From the NCBI RefSeq assembly GCF_963853665.1, contig NZ_OY970459.1, positions 4,526,001 to 4,590,000 on the forward strand: 64,000 nt of DNA, in the 5' to 3' direction. Within the stretch, counting starts at the first letter, position 1; every line of letters starts with the position of its first letter. Source of the stretch: Mycobacterium decipiens. GTDB lineage: Bacteria > Actinomycetota > Actinomycetes > Mycobacteriales > Mycobacteriaceae. The notes under the pieces were generated by a model. That model had not been told where the DNA came from. It saw only the letters and a program-made list of their open reading frames with translations, and did not search any database. Shown piece after piece: positions 25,996 through 35,745 of this stretch. A program made the translations under genes and the position numbers.

Positions 25996-27376
25996 AACGC
26001 TCCTTCAGCACACGGCGCAGCACCTTGCCGGAGGGCAGCCGAGGAACATCGGCGACGAAGACCACCCGGCTCGGCCGTTTGTAGGAGGCCAGCTTCGCCG
26101 CCACCCGGGCGACGAGCTCGCCGGCATCCACGGGAGCGTGCGTGGCGACCGCGGCGACAACCGCTTCCCCGTTGCCCCCATCGGGGACACCGAAGACCGC
26201 ACAATCCTTGACGGCGGGATGGCCATGCAGCACGGCCTCGATTTCAGCCGGCGCAACCTGGAATCCGCGCACTTTGATCATCTCTTTGAGGCGGTCGGTG
26301 ATCCGCAGCCAACCATGTGCGTCGAGCCAGCCGACGTCTCCGGTCCGGTACCAGCCGCCACAGAATGCTTCCGCGGTCGCCTCGGCCGGCAGGTAGCCCG
26401 CCATCAGCGACACCGACCGCGCCTGAATCTCACCGACCTCGTCCCCTACCGCCGGTTCGCCGGTCCGTAGCGACACCACTCGCAGGTGCACGCCGCGCAC
26501 CGGCTGGCCGACGGTGTCGAGCCGGGGGACCGCCAGCGGGTTGCATGCGATGACGGGCAACTCCGTGGTGCCGTACGCGGGAACCCAACCCACGCCGGTC
26601 CGCCGGGTCACCGTCTCGGCGATACTGGCGGTGACCGGCGTCGCGCCCCACACGATGAACCGCAGTGACGACAGGTCGTACGACTCGAGGTCCGGGTGCG
26701 AGGCGATGGCCAGCGCGATAGGCGCGACCGCCATTTCGACGGTGACGCGGTCGTTTTCGATGTGATGGAGCATCCGGTCGATGTCGAACCGGCGATGCAG
26801 CCGCATCCGGGCTCCGGTGCGCAAAACGGTGAGGATGTTGAGCAGGCCCAGGATGTGTGACGGCGGCGTCGCAATCTGGATGCGGTCACGAGCGGTCAGC
26901 CGCAGCGCGTCACGCCAGTGCCGAACGGCCGCATCCAACGACGCGTGGGTGTGCCGCACGGCCTTGGGCAGGCCGGTGGTGCCGGAACTGAACACCAGCA
27001 GCGCATCGGCGCCCGGTGGCGGCGGGCCGGACGCCGGCTGGCCAGGCGTGATCGGTTCGTCCAGGTGCAGCATCGGCATCAGGCCGGCCAGCACCGAATG
27101 GTCACCAACCGCGTGCGCCGGGTTGGTCAGCGCCAGCGCATGCTCGACTTCATCGCGCTTCCACGCGGGGCTGATGAGCACCGCCGTTGCGCCCAACCGC
27201 CAGATCGCAAGCAACACGGCGACGAACTCCGGCCGGTTGGCTGCCATCACCGCGACCCGCTCGCCGGCGACCGCGCCGCGTTTGCGTAGCGCCAGGGCCA
27301 GCCCATCGGCCGCCGCCTCGAGCTGGGGCAGGCTGAAGCGCCGCTCCTCGAAGTCGAGCACGGCCGGCTCGGTCAC
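25973..27376 (-). CDS. acyl-CoA synthetase (FadD-like)
   Basis: A 467-residue ANL-family adenylating enzyme. Seen: the P-loop LLVFSSGTTGLPKAVRHTH (A3), VPAYGTTELPV (A5), GWYRTGDVGWLDAHGW (A7), DRLKEMIKVRGFQVAPAEIE (A8 hinge) and the C-terminal PSGKVLRRVLKER with the catalytic Lys. It activates a carboxylic acid with ATP and CoA for the downstream dehydrogenases. It is shorter than most FadD proteins because the N-terminus begins directly at the FSLPQLEAAADGLA segment. First gene of the minus-strand acyl-CoA block; its promoter faces that of the ferredoxin across a 99-base gap with a palindromic operator. Confidence 0.85.
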   Translation of the reverse strand: MTEPAVLDFEERRFSLPQLEAAADGLALALRKRGAVAGERVAVMAANRPEFVAVLLAIWRLGATAVLISPAWKRDEVEHALALTNPAHAVGDHSVLAGLMPMLHLDEPITPGQPASGPPPPGADALLVFSSGTTGLPKAVRHTHASLDAAVRHWRDALRLTARDRIQIATPPSHILGLLNILTVLRTGARMRLHRRFDIDRMLHHIENDRVTVEMAVAPIALAIASHPDLESYDLSSLRFIVWGATPVTASIAETVTRRTGVGWVPAYGTTELPVIACNPLAVPRLDTVGQPVRGVHLRVVSLRTGEPAVGDEVGEIQARSVSLMAGYLPAEATAEAFCGGWYRTGDVGWLDAHGWLRITDRLKEMIKVRGFQVAPAEIEAVLHGHPAVKDCAVFGVPDGGNGEAVVAAVATHAPVDAGELVARVAAKLASYKRPSRVVFVADVPRLPSGKVLRRVLKERYGCASDG

Positions 27377-27418
27377 GCCGCGGTCCTCTCCAGAGGTCTC
27401 GAGAAGATACTATCGTTT

Positions 27419-27439
27419 GGAGAGAATAGTATTCTCTCC
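27419..27439. promoter_or_regulatory. operator-like 21-bp palindrome between fadD and ferredoxin (copy 2)
   Basis: GGAGAGAATA (27419-27428) and TATTCTCTCC (27430-27439) form a perfect 10-bp inverted repeat around one base. It sits in the 99-base divergent region. Fifteen of 21 positions, including both AGAGAA/ATTCTCTC parts, match the palindrome upstream of the thiolase at 22227-22247. A TetR-like repressor is a reasonable guess; none is encoded nearby. Confidence 0.6.
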
Positions 27440-27475
27440 GGTGAAGAATGCAAGTGCAGCAACCGGCCCGGAAAG

Positions 27476-27763
27476 GTGGTCATCACGGAGCCCGGCACGG
27501 TGACCATCCACCTCGAGCGCAAGAAGGTGTCGGTCCCGCTGGTTCCCGGCGAGACGCTGCTGGAGTGCGCGCGGCGGGCCGGCCTGGACCCGCCCTTCAA
27601 TTGCGAGGCCGGCAACTGCGGAACTTGCCTGGCCAGACTCACCGAGGGACGGGCGACCATGCGGGTCAACGACGCGCTCGACGACGAGGAGGTTGCCGAA
27701 GGTTACATCCTGACGTGCCAGGGCGTACCCGATACGCCGTCGATTACGGTGCATTACGAGTAG
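27476..27763 (+). CDS. [2Fe-2S] plant-type ferredoxin
   Basis: A 95-residue ferredoxin. Cluster ligands: CEAGNCGTC (C-x4-C-x2-C) and the distant LTCQG Cys, the standard plant-type pattern. ETLLECARRAGLDPPF precedes the cluster loop. It would shuttle electrons to an oxygenase or cytochrome P450; none is next to it. Divergent from fadD across the shared palindrome, so probably co-regulated with the acyl-CoA block. A GTG at 27476 is used; a second GTG near 27500 with CGGAG upstream is also possible. Confidence 0.82.
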   Translation: MVITEPGTVTIHLERKKVSVPLVPGETLLECARRAGLDPPFNCEAGNCGTCLARLTEGRATMRVNDALDDEEVAEGYILTCQGVPDTPSITVHYE

Positions 27764-27777
27764 TCCCGGGGTCGGCG

Positions 27778-28734
27778 CTACCGCAGTTGCGGGGCAAGCG
27801 CGGCGATCATCTCCCGGGTGCGGCGCTTGGATGCCACCAGCTCGTCACGATTGTCGCCGATCGGTAGCAGCCGCACCGACAGGTCGGTCACTCCGGCGTC
27901 GGCGAATCGGCGGAACCGGGCCGCGATGGCGTCCTCGTCACCGGCCGCGCAGATATCTCCGACGTCTCGGGCGTCGCCATAGCCGAGGAGTCGCTGGTAG
28001 TTGGGCGAGACCTCCGCCTCCCCCAGGATCCGGTTGGCGCGCTCACGCGCCGTGTCGACTTCGGCTGCGCCACACAGACATACGGGCACACCGGCGACGA
28101 CGCGCGGAGCCCGGCGCCCGGCGCTATCGGCGGCCTTGGTGATCCGCGGCACGACGTGCTCGGCCACGGCGCGTTCGTCGGCCATCCACAGCACGGTGCC
28201 ATCGGCCCGCTCACCGGCCAACGTCAGCATCACCGGCCCCAGTGCGGCCACCAATACCGGCAGCGGTGCCACCGGACCCAGGTCCAGCGGATTGTGAACC
28301 GTGAAGGTGTCGTTCTCCACGTCGACGGCGCCCGGGCCGGTAAACGCCGCGTTTAGCACTTCGAGATAGTCCCGGGTATACGCGGCGGGGCGCCGGTAGG
28401 GCAGCCCGAGCATGTCGTCCACGATCCAGTGGTGCGACGGCCCGACACCCAGCGCCAGCCGGCCACCGGTGGCGGCGTGCACCGACAAGGCTTGACGGGC
28501 CAACGCAATTGGGTGCTGAGCCTGCAGTGGAACGACGGCGGTGCCCAGTTCGATCCGGCCGGTGCGAGTCCCCATCAGGGCCACCGCCAGCAGCGCGTCG
28601 AAGTCGCTGGGGATCTGCGGGATCCAAGCGCTGTCCAGGCCAGCGGTTTCGGCCCAGTCGATGTCGGCCAGCATCCGGGTGACCTTGCGCGTGGAATCGC
28701 CTCGCTCTGGGCCGATCATCACTCCGACCCGCAC
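27778..28734 (-). CDS. LLM-class (F420-dependent type) oxidoreductase
   Basis: A 318-residue luciferase-like monooxygenase-fold protein. Seen: MRVGVMIGPERGD at the first strand, DSAWIPQIPSDFDALLAVALMG, LALGVGPSHHWIVDDMLGLPY and ALGPVMLTLAGERADGTVLWM. These are characteristic of mycobacterial F420-dependent reductases and dehydrogenases. It likely uses F420 or FMN for a two-electron reduction. It converges with the ferredoxin gene 14 bases away. No substrate clue beyond the lipid/steroid-type neighbourhood. Confidence 0.8.
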   Translation of the reverse strand: MRVGVMIGPERGDSTRKVTRMLADIDWAETAGLDSAWIPQIPSDFDALLAVALMGTRTGRIELGTAVVPLQAQHPIALARQALSVHAATGGRLALGVGPSHHWIVDDMLGLPYRRPAAYTRDYLEVLNAAFTGPGAVDVENDTFTVHNPLDLGPVAPLPVLVAALGPVMLTLAGERADGTVLWMADERAVAEHVVPRITKAADSAGRRAPRVVAGVPVCLCGAAEVDTARERANRILGEAEVSPNYQRLLGYGDARDVGDICAAGDEDAIAARFRRFADAGVTDLSVRLLPIGDNRDELVASKRRTREMIAALAPQLR

Positions 28735-28827
28735 GGTACCTCCACGGCCCCGTTCCGAACTGCGTTATCCATCAATGATCACCGTACTTGCAGAAAAAGA
28801 GAATTCCAATACCGACGGGCTACGCCA

Positions 28828-29627
28828 GGCGCCCCACCCGACGGCCGGGATTCCCGCCAGCGTGTCGACTTGCCGGAGGTCGACTACCGGGCCGCGCTCA
28901 CCGGTGACGTTGACGGCCTGCGGGTGGGCATCGTCACCGAGGGCTTCGACCAACCCGGCTCGCGGCAGGAGGTCGACGAGCTGGTCCGTTCGGCTGCCCA
29001 GCGATTTACCGAAATGGGTTGCACCGTTGGCGATATCAGCTTGCCATGGCACCGGAACGCGTTTCATGTCTTCACCGTCATCCTCACCGACGGCGCCACC
29101 TATCAGATGCTCGACGGCAACGGTTACGGGCTCGGCGTGGACGGCTTCTACGACCCAGAGCTGGTGGGGCATTTCGCAAGTCGGCGATCGGTCACGGCCG
29201 ATCAGTTCTCCAACACCATCAAGGCGACGGCACTCTGCGGCCACTACGGCCTGAAAACCCTTGGCGGCGTGAGCTATGCCAAGGCACGCAATCTGTTGCC
29301 GCATCTGCGCGCCGCCTATGACCATGCGCTCGATCAATACGACGTACTGGTGATGCCCACCACCCCCGGCATCGCCGGCGCACTCCCGACGGCGAGCCCC
29401 CAGGATGTCACGCTGCTCGCCCAGGCGATCGGCAAGGCGGCCAACACCGCACCCACGGACGTCACCGGCCATCCCGCCATTTCGGTGCCGGCCGGCCTGG
29501 TGGACGGCCTGCCCGTCGGAATAATGATCACGGGCAAGCGATCCACGACGCCACCGTGCTCATGGTCGCTGATGCCTTCGAATCACTCTGCGGGGGCTTC
29601 CCCGCTGCCCCGAGCAGGACAGCTTGA
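28828..29627 (+). pseudogene. amidase remnant
   Basis: The C-terminal part of an amidase-signature enzyme: DGRDSRQ, DGLRVGIVTEGFDQPGSRQEV, YDVLVMPTTPGIAGALP and DVTGHPAISVPAGLVDGLPVGIMI. The N-terminal half with the catalytic Lys and the GGSSGG serines is absent. Near 29536 the frame breaks: GIMITGK continues in the other frame as IHDATVLMVADAFESL and ends at 29627. Truncation plus frameshift make it non-functional. It lies between the LLM gene and the Rv0839-like methyltransferase, a junction between inserted and backbone DNA. Confidence 0.75.
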
Positions 29628-29659
29628 CAACTTGACAGCGCGAGCGAGCATGCTCGAGC

Positions 29660-30472
29660 CTATGCCCGGCAAAGGATTTCGCCGTGCGGGATCGCCAGCC
29701 AACCGTCCGGGGCAGCGGCCCAGTCCCGCCACGCCGTGGAGATCTCCTCAAGTTGTGCGGTGGTGGCCATACCCGAGTCCACCAGCTGGTGGGCCAGGTC
29801 GGATTGCAGGATCCGGTCGGCCCACATGCCGCCCCACCATGCGCGGGACTCGGCCGTGGCGAAACACCAGACGCTGCCCGTCGGCGTGACGTCGTCGAAT
29901 CCCGCCTGTTGAGCCCAGGACAGCAGCCGCCGGCCGGCATCCGGTTCACCGCCGTTGGCTCGCGCCGCGCGGTCATAGAGGTCCAGCCACCGGTCCAGCG
30001 CCGGAAGCTTCGGGAACCAGATGAACCCCGCGTAGTCGGCATCGCGAGCCGCGACGATGCCGCCGGGTCTACACACCCGCCTCATCTCCCGCAGCGCCCG
30101 CACCGGATCAGCGACGTGCTGCAGCACCTGGTGCGCGTGCACAACATCGAACGCGTCGTCGGGAAAGTCGAGTGCATGCACGTCGGAGGTGGCGAACGAA
30201 ATGTTCGACAGGTCGTGCCGCCCGGCCTCGGCGCGGGCCAGGCTAAGGGCGTCATGGGTTCGCTCCACGGCGGTCACCGATCCGGGCGCGACCCGGGCGG
30301 CGAGGTCGACGGTGATCGTCCCGGGGCCGCACCCGACGTCGAGCACCGACAACCCCGGCTCCAGGTGGGCCAGCAGGTAGCCGGCGGAGTTCTCCGCAGT
30401 GCGTCGTCGGTGGCCACGCAGCACCGACTCGTGGTGTCCGTGGGTGTAGATGACTTGAGGTTTGTCGTTCAC
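29660..30472 (-). CDS. class I SAM-dependent methyltransferase (Rv0839-like)
   Basis: A 270-residue methyltransferase, the same length as recalled for M. tuberculosis Rv0839. SAM motif I is VLDVGCGPGTITVDLAARV. FPDDAFDVVHAHQVLQHVADPVRALREMRRVCRPGG covers motifs II and III, as in UbiE/Methyltransf_11 proteins. Cytoplasmic; no membrane segment. Its substrate is unknown. It is followed on the same strand order by the lpqR-like gene, matching the Rv0838-Rv0839 pair. Confidence 0.82.
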   Translation of the reverse strand: MNDKPQVIYTHGHHESVLRGHRRRTAENSAGYLLAHLEPGLSVLDVGCGPGTITVDLAARVAPGSVTAVERTHDALSLARAEAGRHDLSNISFATSDVHALDFPDDAFDVVHAHQVLQHVADPVRALREMRRVCRPGGIVAARDADYAGFIWFPKLPALDRWLDLYDRAARANGGEPDAGRRLLSWAQQAGFDDVTPTGSVWCFATAESRAWWGGMWADRILQSDLAHQLVDSGMATTAQLEEISTAWRDWAAAPDGWLAIPHGEILCRA

Positions 30473-30558
30473 GACCGCGATCCCTTGGGGTAGATGTCTT
30501 GCCCGAACCCTACCGCAGCGACCAAATAATGAAATATTTGTCCCAATATATGGGACGT

Positions 30559-31332
30559 CTAGTCGACCGGCACGCCCAGGATCGGGCGATCAACGCCGGC
30601 ACCGGGGCCGTCGAAATGCCACCACTCACCGGAGTACACCGCCAACCCACCGGCCCCCATCGCGGCTCGCAGCCGCGCACGGTTGGCCTGGGCATCGGCA
30701 GTGACGCCCTGCGTTGCGAATGCCGTTGCCCGCGAAGAAAAGTCGTCGAAGTCGGTGCCCATGTCAGCCAGACATAGTCCGTCGAACTGCCGCCCCGGTG
30801 GGCACTGCTGCTGCGCGCTGGCGAATGTCACGTCAACCGAACGACCCGCCTCATGGCTGCGCGCGTACTGACCCGGCCGCGCCACCCAGGCCGGGTTGGG
30901 GACCACGGTGAACATCCTGACCTGAACGTCATGCGGCCGGTAGCAGTCCCAGAAGACCATCACCTGCCCGTGTGGGCGCAACAACGCCGCGGCGGCCGCG
31001 AGACCCTGGGCCATGGATTGGTGCACGAGACATCTTGCGCCGGACGGGTACAACTGTGTGCCGGTGAAGTTGTTCGGCGTCGCGTAGCGCAGGTCGATCC
31101 CGGCGTCGGGAACAACACTGCGAACGTCGAGAAACCCAGCTGCGCGCGCCGCCTCGCCGACCGGCGGCACCGGACCCGACGGTGTGGTGGTGCTTACCGG
31201 CCGGACCCCCACCACCGTCGCGGTCGTCGAAGCCCGCGAGCCGTCAGCCGACACCAGCCGATCACATCCGCCGGCCCCGCACGCCGGGACCAGCGCAACC
31301 ATGAGCAGAATTAGCCCCCCGATCAGACGCAT
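30559..31332 (-). CDS. lpqR: VanX-like D-alanyl-D-alanine dipeptidase lipoprotein
   Basis: A 257-residue lipoprotein. Signal: MRLIGGLILLMVALVPAC with Cys18 as the lipidation site. The mature part matches the D-Ala-D-Ala dipeptidase (VanX/DdpX) family: IDLRYATPNNFTG, FWDCYRPHDVQ, the zinc site SHEAGRSVDVTF (His and Asp) and EWWHFDGP with the catalytic Glu and third His ligand. It would hydrolyse peptidoglycan-derived dipeptide outside the membrane. The ATG at 31332 is chosen because it begins the signal peptide; the longer frame adds an unlikely N-terminus. Size and order match LpqR (Rv0838). Confidence 0.82.
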   Translation of the reverse strand: MRLIGGLILLMVALVPACGAGGCDRLVSADGSRASTTATVVGVRPVSTTTPSGPVPPVGEAARAAGFLDVRSVVPDAGIDLRYATPNNFTGTQLYPSGARCLVHQSMAQGLAAAAALLRPHGQVMVFWDCYRPHDVQVRMFTVVPNPAWVARPGQYARSHEAGRSVDVTFASAQQQCPPGRQFDGLCLADMGTDFDDFSSRATAFATQGVTADAQANRARLRAAMGAGGLAVYSGEWWHFDGPGAGVDRPILGVPVD

Positions 31333-31378
31333 CCGACCATTGTCGCGGGTTGGTGCGCCGCTCCCGATGTTCGGCCGG

Positions 31379-32026
31379 CTACTTGATGCGATCGCTGATC
31401 GTCTGCAGGATGCTGTTGGCGATCTGCTCCGCGGGTTCAAGACCCAACACGCCGACGGATACGAACACCGAGGACTTCTCCCGATACACGTGGCTCCAAC
31501 CCGGAGCACTGATCCTCAGCGTGGAGGCGTCCGGCTTGTCCAGGATGAATTCGAAGTACGGGTCGTGCAGGGCAGCGCAAGCCTCCAACGCCGACTCCAG
31601 TTGATGGAACACACCGCGAGCCGCGCTCGGCTCCGGGTACACCGCGATCGCCTGGCTGACGGTCTCGACCATGACGGGCATGCCCGGTCTGAGGTCGTCG
31701 GTGACACCGTGGTAACCCGCGCTGCGAAACTCCGACCAGCCGGTGCCGAAGGTGAGATCGCTGTTTCCCACCGCCCGGCAGGGACCCGGAGCGCTTGTGT
31801 CCGCCTCCGGCGGTTCATCCATGTCCGCGAGCGAATGTGTGGCGAGCTCCTCGTAGTTGGCGATCCGCCGTACATCCTCGACGCTCACGATCAACGCGTC
31901 GACACGCGACGCGGGGGGAGCAGTCGTCGGCTGGGCCGATGGGGCTTTGTGCGAGCACGCCGTGATCACGACCGCTGCAGAGCAGACGATGGCGGCCAAC
32001 CTGGTAGCTGCGCCGCGATTCACCAC
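31379..32026 (-). CDS. lpqQ: PknH-extracellular-domain-like lipoprotein (LpqQ-like)
   Basis: About 215 residues, matching the recalled 214 of LpqQ (Rv0835). Signal and lipobox: RLAAIVCSAAVVITACS. The rest resembles the sensor domain found outside kinase PknH (PknH_C): ALIVSVEDVRRIANYEEL near the start, a paired-cysteine layout, and a late WSHVYREKSSVFVSVGVLG. It is probably a cell-envelope sensor or binding protein. The double GTG at 32023/32026 is taken as the start because it lies just before the signal sequence; frames open further upstream have no ribosome site. It lies 46 bases upstream of lpqR on the same strand. Confidence 0.72.
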   Translation of the reverse strand: MVNRGAATRLAAIVCSAAVVITACSHKAPSAQPTTAPPASRVDALIVSVEDVRRIANYEELATHSLADMDEPPEADTSAPGPCRAVGNSDLTFGTGWSEFRSAGYHGVTDDLRPGMPVMVETVSQAIAVYPEPSAARGVFHQLESALEACAALHDPYFEFILDKPDASTLRISAPGWSHVYREKSSVFVSVGVLGLEPAEQIANSILQTISDRIK

Positions 32027-32696
32027 TGGTCGCCACGCTGACCAGCGCGTTCGACATCTCCCGTTCGGACGGGTTGAGTTCGTTGGCCTCATCGTTGATA
32101 TGCCGGTTTCTGCGGACTGCCCGTCCGCGGTCGCTAGGGGGGCTTCGGCGCTGGCTAAGGGCGTTCTACCGCTTTGCCAACGCCGTTGCCGCCATCGTAC
32201 GGACATCGGGACGTTTGATGGGCGGAATTGACAAGAGTGACGGGACGTGTCAGCGAGACCAGCTCGGATACCTGATGGTCACGGCTCTTCGACTCGGCCT
32301 GGAAAACTGCAGCACGGACCTGCCACGACGTCGTCCTTGCTGGGTCACCTCGAAGGGCTCCGTAGTTCACCTGCACCACCGACGTTCTAGGCGTTTCGCG
32401 GACAAATTGCCGCGAACAGCTTTGCAACCCTTGACTTTTAGGCCGCGACGCGCGCAAATCCCAATCACGAATGCGCAATATTTGCCGAACCCGCCAAGCG
32501 TCCGGGGGTTCGGCAATTTGCAAATCGTTGGAAGTTCCTCATCAGGCGGCCTCGGCAGGCCGCCCGGCCGCGCGGGCTTTCAGACAACCACGCGAAATAT
32601 ATTGATGGTGTCGAATTCGCCCCAAGAGGGCTACTATCCGCACTAGCATTACCGACGGACGACAGTCAAATCACACCGGCTATGTGGAGGTGTCAG
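32027..32696. other. 670-base non-coding stretch before PE_PGRS
   Basis: No convincing gene. A perfect 11-bp stem, TTGCCGAACCC (32482-32492) and GGGTTCGGCAA (32506-32516), could be a terminator or block transcription in either direction. The PE_PGRS ribosome site TGGAGG lies at 32685-32690. An AT-rich patch near 32588-32606 may hold the promoter. Confidence 0.45.
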
Positions 32697-35150
32697 ATGT
32701 CGTTTGTATTTGCAGCGCCGGACCTGGCGGCGATGGCGGCAGAGAGTCTCGCGGGCATCGGCTCGTCGCTGACCGCGGCGAATGCGGCGGCCGCGGTCCC
32801 AACAAGCGGGCTGATGGCCGCCGCTGGTGATGAGGTGTCGGCGGCCATCGCGGCATTGTTTTCCAGCCACGCCCAGCAGTATCAGACGCTGAGCGCTCAG
32901 GCGGCGGAGTTTCATGCCCGGTTCGTGCAGGCGCTGACCGGGGCTATGGGCGCGTATGCGGCCGCCGAGGCGGCCAGTGCCGCGCCGTTGCAGGCCCTCG
33001 AGCAAAACCTGCTGGGTGTCGTCAATGCGCCCGCGGCGGCGGTGTTGGGCCGCCCTTGGATCGGCAATGGCACTAACGGGGCCCCCGGGACCGGGGAGCC
33101 CGGCGGGCCGGGGGGGTTGTTGTTGGGCAACGGCGGCAACGGTGGCTCAGGCGGCCCCGGACAGCCCGGGGGTGCCGGTGGGTCCGCCGGGCTGCTGGGC
33201 CAAGGCGGGATCGGCGGGGCCGGAGGGGCCGGCGCGGCGGGCGGCATTGGCGGTACCGGTGGGTGGCTGTGGGGTAGTGGCGGGGCCGGCGGGGCCGGCG
33301 GCGTCGGCGGCGCGGCCGGTGGGGCGGGTGGCAACGCGGTGATGTTCGGCATTGGCGGCAACGGCGGAGCCGGCGGGGCCGCCAGCGCAGGCGAGAACGG
33401 CGGCGTCGGCGGCGTCGGCGGTGCTGGTGGCGCACTTGTAGCCATCGGCGGGGCCGGCGGGGCCGGCGGGGCTGCTACCAGCGGAATCGGCGGCGCCGGC
33501 GGGGCCGGCGGTGCCGCACAGGGCCTGCTCGTAAGCGTCGGCGGAGCCGGCGGGCACGGCGGTGACGCCTCCACCGGTACCGGCGGGGCCGGCGGCGCCG
33601 GCGGCGTTGGCTTCATACAGACCCCCCTCGGGGTCGACCTCGCCATCGGCGGTGCCGGCGGGCACGGCGGCGCCGGTACCAGCGGCGGCGACGGCGGTGC
33701 CGGCGGCAACAGTTCTACGGGACTCATTGGACTCGGCTTCGCCATCGGCGGTACCGGTGGCATTGGCGGCGCAGCTACCAGCGGGACCGGCGGGGACGGC
33801 GGTGCCGGCGGCACCGCTACCGACTTCCTCGGGTTCGGCGTGGTCCAAGGCGGCGTCGGCGGGGTTGGTGGGGCCGCCACCGGGGTCGGCGGCACCGGCG
33901 GGGACGGTGGCGACGGCGGTTTGGGCGTCGCGGTCGTGGGCTCGGGCTTCGGCGGAGCCGGCGGGGTTGGCGGGGCCGCCACCGGGACCGGCGGCAACGG
34001 CGGGGACGGTGGCGACGGCGGTGGGCTGCTGAGCGGCGGGGGCGGTGCCGGCGGGCACGGCGGCGCCGCGCCCGGCGGTACCGGCGGCGATGGCGGGACC
34101 GGCGGCACCGGCCTCGGAGGGTTAATCGGCACGGGCGGGAACGGGGGCAACGCCGGTGCCGGCGTCGGGGTCAACGGCGCCAATGGCGGCAGCGGGGGCG
34201 GCGCCTACGGCGGACTCGCCGCCTTCGGCGGGGCGGGCGGGGCCGCCGGTGCCGCAACCAGCGGAACCGGCGGGTTCGGCGGGGCGGGCGGCAACGCAGA
34301 GGGCCTGATCTTTGCCCTGGGCGGCACCGGCGCCGCCGGCGGCGACGCTTCGGCCGGAATCGGCGGCTCCGCCGGTCCCGGCGGCGTGGCCACCGGCCGC
34401 AGCCCCTTCGGGCTCAACATCGCGATCGGCGGTGCCGGCGGGCAGGGTGGCAACGGCGCCACCGATGGCGGCACCGGCGGCAATGGCGGTGCCGCCGTAC
34501 CCTACGGCACCGTTGCATTCGGTTTGGGGCTTGCCGGCGCCGCCGGGGCCGGTGGGGCCGCCACCGGGGACGGCGGCACCGGCGGGGACGGCGGTTTCGG
34601 CGGCGCCGCCATTGCCCCGTTCAACCTCTTCGGGTTCTCGGTGCTGCACGCCGGCGCCGGCGGGGCCGGCGGCGCCGCCACCGGGGCCAACGGCACCGGC
34701 GGGACCGGCGGCGGTGGCGGGTTCAGCGCCGCGATCTGGGGCGCGGGCGTCGGCGCCGCCGGTGGGGATGGTGGGGCCGCCACCGGGGCCGGCGGCACCG
34801 GCGGCGACGGCGGCAACGGCGGCAAGGCCGAAACGGTTGGGCTCTCCGTGGCCGGTGCCGGCGGTACCGGCGGCGCCGCCCCCACCGGGACCGGTGGCGA
34901 CGGCGGTACCGGTGGCGGCGCCCTCGGGTTCATCGGCTCGGCCGGAAACGGCGGCAACGCCGGCACCGGGGTCAATGCCGCCAATGGCGGCGACGGTGGT
35001 GACGCCGGGCTAGTTGTCAACGGAACCTTCAATCCGTCGCTATTCGGCGACGGCGGCAACGGCGGCAACGGCGTCAACGGCGGAACCGGCGGAACCGGTG
35101 GCAGCGCCGGCCAGTTTGGCGGCACGCCCGGGCAGAACGGATCGCCATAG
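32697..35150 (+). CDS. PE_PGRS family protein
   Basis: An 817-residue PE_PGRS protein. Residues 1 to about 95 form the PE domain ([20 protein letters not shown]), a helical secretion-linked module used by ESX-5. A linker with [11 protein letters not shown] precedes about 680 residues of GGAGG/GGNGG repeats, interrupted by periodic hydrophobic inserts such as LVAIGGAGG and GFAIGGTGG. These proteins are exported to the cell surface. ATG at 32697 is preferred over one 15 bases upstream because GGAGG is well placed. The locus corresponds to PE_PGRS14 (Rv0834c) in the recalled order. The repeats could be mis-assembled. Confidence 0.92.
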   Translation: MSFVFAAPDLAAMAAESLAGIGSSLTAANAAAAVPTSGLMAAAGDEVSAAIAALFSSHAQQYQTLSAQAAEFHARFVQALTGAMGAYAAAEAASAAPLQALEQNLLGVVNAPAAAVLGRPWIGNGTNGAPGTGEPGGPGGLLLGNGGNGGSGGPGQPGGAGGSAGLLGQGGIGGAGGAGAAGGIGGTGGWLWGSGGAGGAGGVGGAAGGAGGNAVMFGIGGNGGAGGAASAGENGGVGGVGGAGGALVAIGGAGGAGGAATSGIGGAGGAGGAAQGLLVSVGGAGGHGGDASTGTGGAGGAGGVGFIQTPLGVDLAIGGAGGHGGAGTSGGDGGAGGNSSTGLIGLGFAIGGTGGIGGAATSGTGGDGGAGGTATDFLGFGVVQGGVGGVGGAATGVGGTGGDGGDGGLGVAVVGSGFGGAGGVGGAATGTGGNGGDGGDGGGLLSGGGGAGGHGGAAPGGTGGDGGTGGTGLGGLIGTGGNGGNAGAGVGVNGANGGSGGGAYGGLAAFGGAGGAAGAATSGTGGFGGAGGNAEGLIFALGGTGAAGGDASAGIGGSAGPGGVATGRSPFGLNIAIGGAGGQGGNGATDGGTGGNGGAAVPYGTVAFGLGLAGAAGAGGAATGDGGTGGDGGFGGAAIAPFNLFGFSVLHAGAGGAGGAATGANGTGGTGGGGGFSAAIWGAGVGAAGGDGGAATGAGGTGGDGGNGGKAETVGLSVAGAGGTGGAAPTGTGGDGGTGGGALGFIGSAGNGGNAGTGVNAANGGDGGDAGLVVNGTFNPSLFGDGGNGGNGVNGGTGGTGGSAGQFGGTPGQNGSP

Positions 35151-35377
35151 CTGGCTGATCGCAGCCCGCAACGGCGGCGGCGATCTCTACCAGCCCGTCG
35201 GTCGGTTCATCGATGCGAGGTCAACCTTTGGCGGCCAGGGGTCGGGGTCGTACCGCCACTCAGAGCAAAGAAGCCATGTGTCTGTTCGCGGTCGCCGGTT
35301 GTGTGATGCAGGCCGTGCCAACCCAAGAGTCCATCGTGGACGAGTCGACTCAGCGACGACGCTGTCGCGTCTCAAGC

Positions 35378-35444
35378 GGTCTAGAAACTCCAATGGGCTG
35401 GTGCGAAACAACCGCACCAGCCCACTACATGAGTTTCTTAGACC
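35378..35444. terminator. bidirectional terminator between PE_PGRS and the cold-shock gene
   Basis: A nested hairpin: outer arms GGTCTAGAAACTC and GAGTTTCTTAGACC (one bulge), inner arms GGGCTGGTGC and GCACCAGCCC around a 9-base loop. It lies at the end of the cspA-like gene, whose stop codon is inside the right arm, and 3' of PE_PGRS. It can serve both convergent transcripts. The 35151-35377 gap before it has no gene. Confidence 0.75.
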
Positions 35445-35641
35445 GCAGTGACTCCTACTGCCTGGGGTCCTTTGGCTCCTTGCCCAACCTCGAACTGAAC
35501 ACGCTGGTTTTCCTCAAGCGAGCGGTAGCCGCTTCCCTGGATTTCAGAGTAGTGGACAAAGAGGTCCTTCGCTCCGTCGTCTGGGGTGATGAAGCCGAAG
35601 CCTTTCTCACCGTTGAACCATTTCACAGTTCCCTGTGCCAT
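35438..35641 (-). CDS. cold-shock protein, CspA family
   Basis: A complete 67-residue cold-shock domain protein. RNP1 is KGFGFITP and RNP2 is LFVHYSEI; it starts [16 protein letters not shown] and ends VGVTAV. It binds single-stranded RNA/DNA and melts secondary structure. It is similar to, but not the same as, mycobacterial CspA ([22 protein letters not shown] from memory), so a paralogue. GAGAGAAG precedes the ATG. It is downstream on the same strand of a DEAD-box helicase, a typical cold-shock partnership, with about 100 bases between them. Confidence 0.9.
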   Translation of the reverse strand: MAQGTVKWFNGEKGFGFITPDDGAKDLFVHYSEIQGSGYRSLEENQRVQFEVGQGAKGPQAVGVTAV

Positions 35642-35745
35642 TTACTTACTTCTCTCATTCAAATTCGGATGTACCAATAACATCCGAACGGTTAGGGTAG
35701 CACGAGCTGGCCTACTTGTTGAAACCCGTTGTGGCGCTATAACAA

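Noticed and set aside
28429..28827. Coding region continuing upstream of the amidase remnant
   Set aside because: It is antisense to the LLM oxidoreductase and not amidase-like.
32912..34183. Long proline-rich minus-strand open frames inside PE_PGRS
   Set aside because: They are the reverse complement of GGX repeats and follow from composition alone.
33100..35100. PGRS repeats as a CRISPR-like array
   Set aside because: The repeats are irregular, coding and lack constant repeat-spacer units; no cas genes are present. No CRISPR array was seen in the window.
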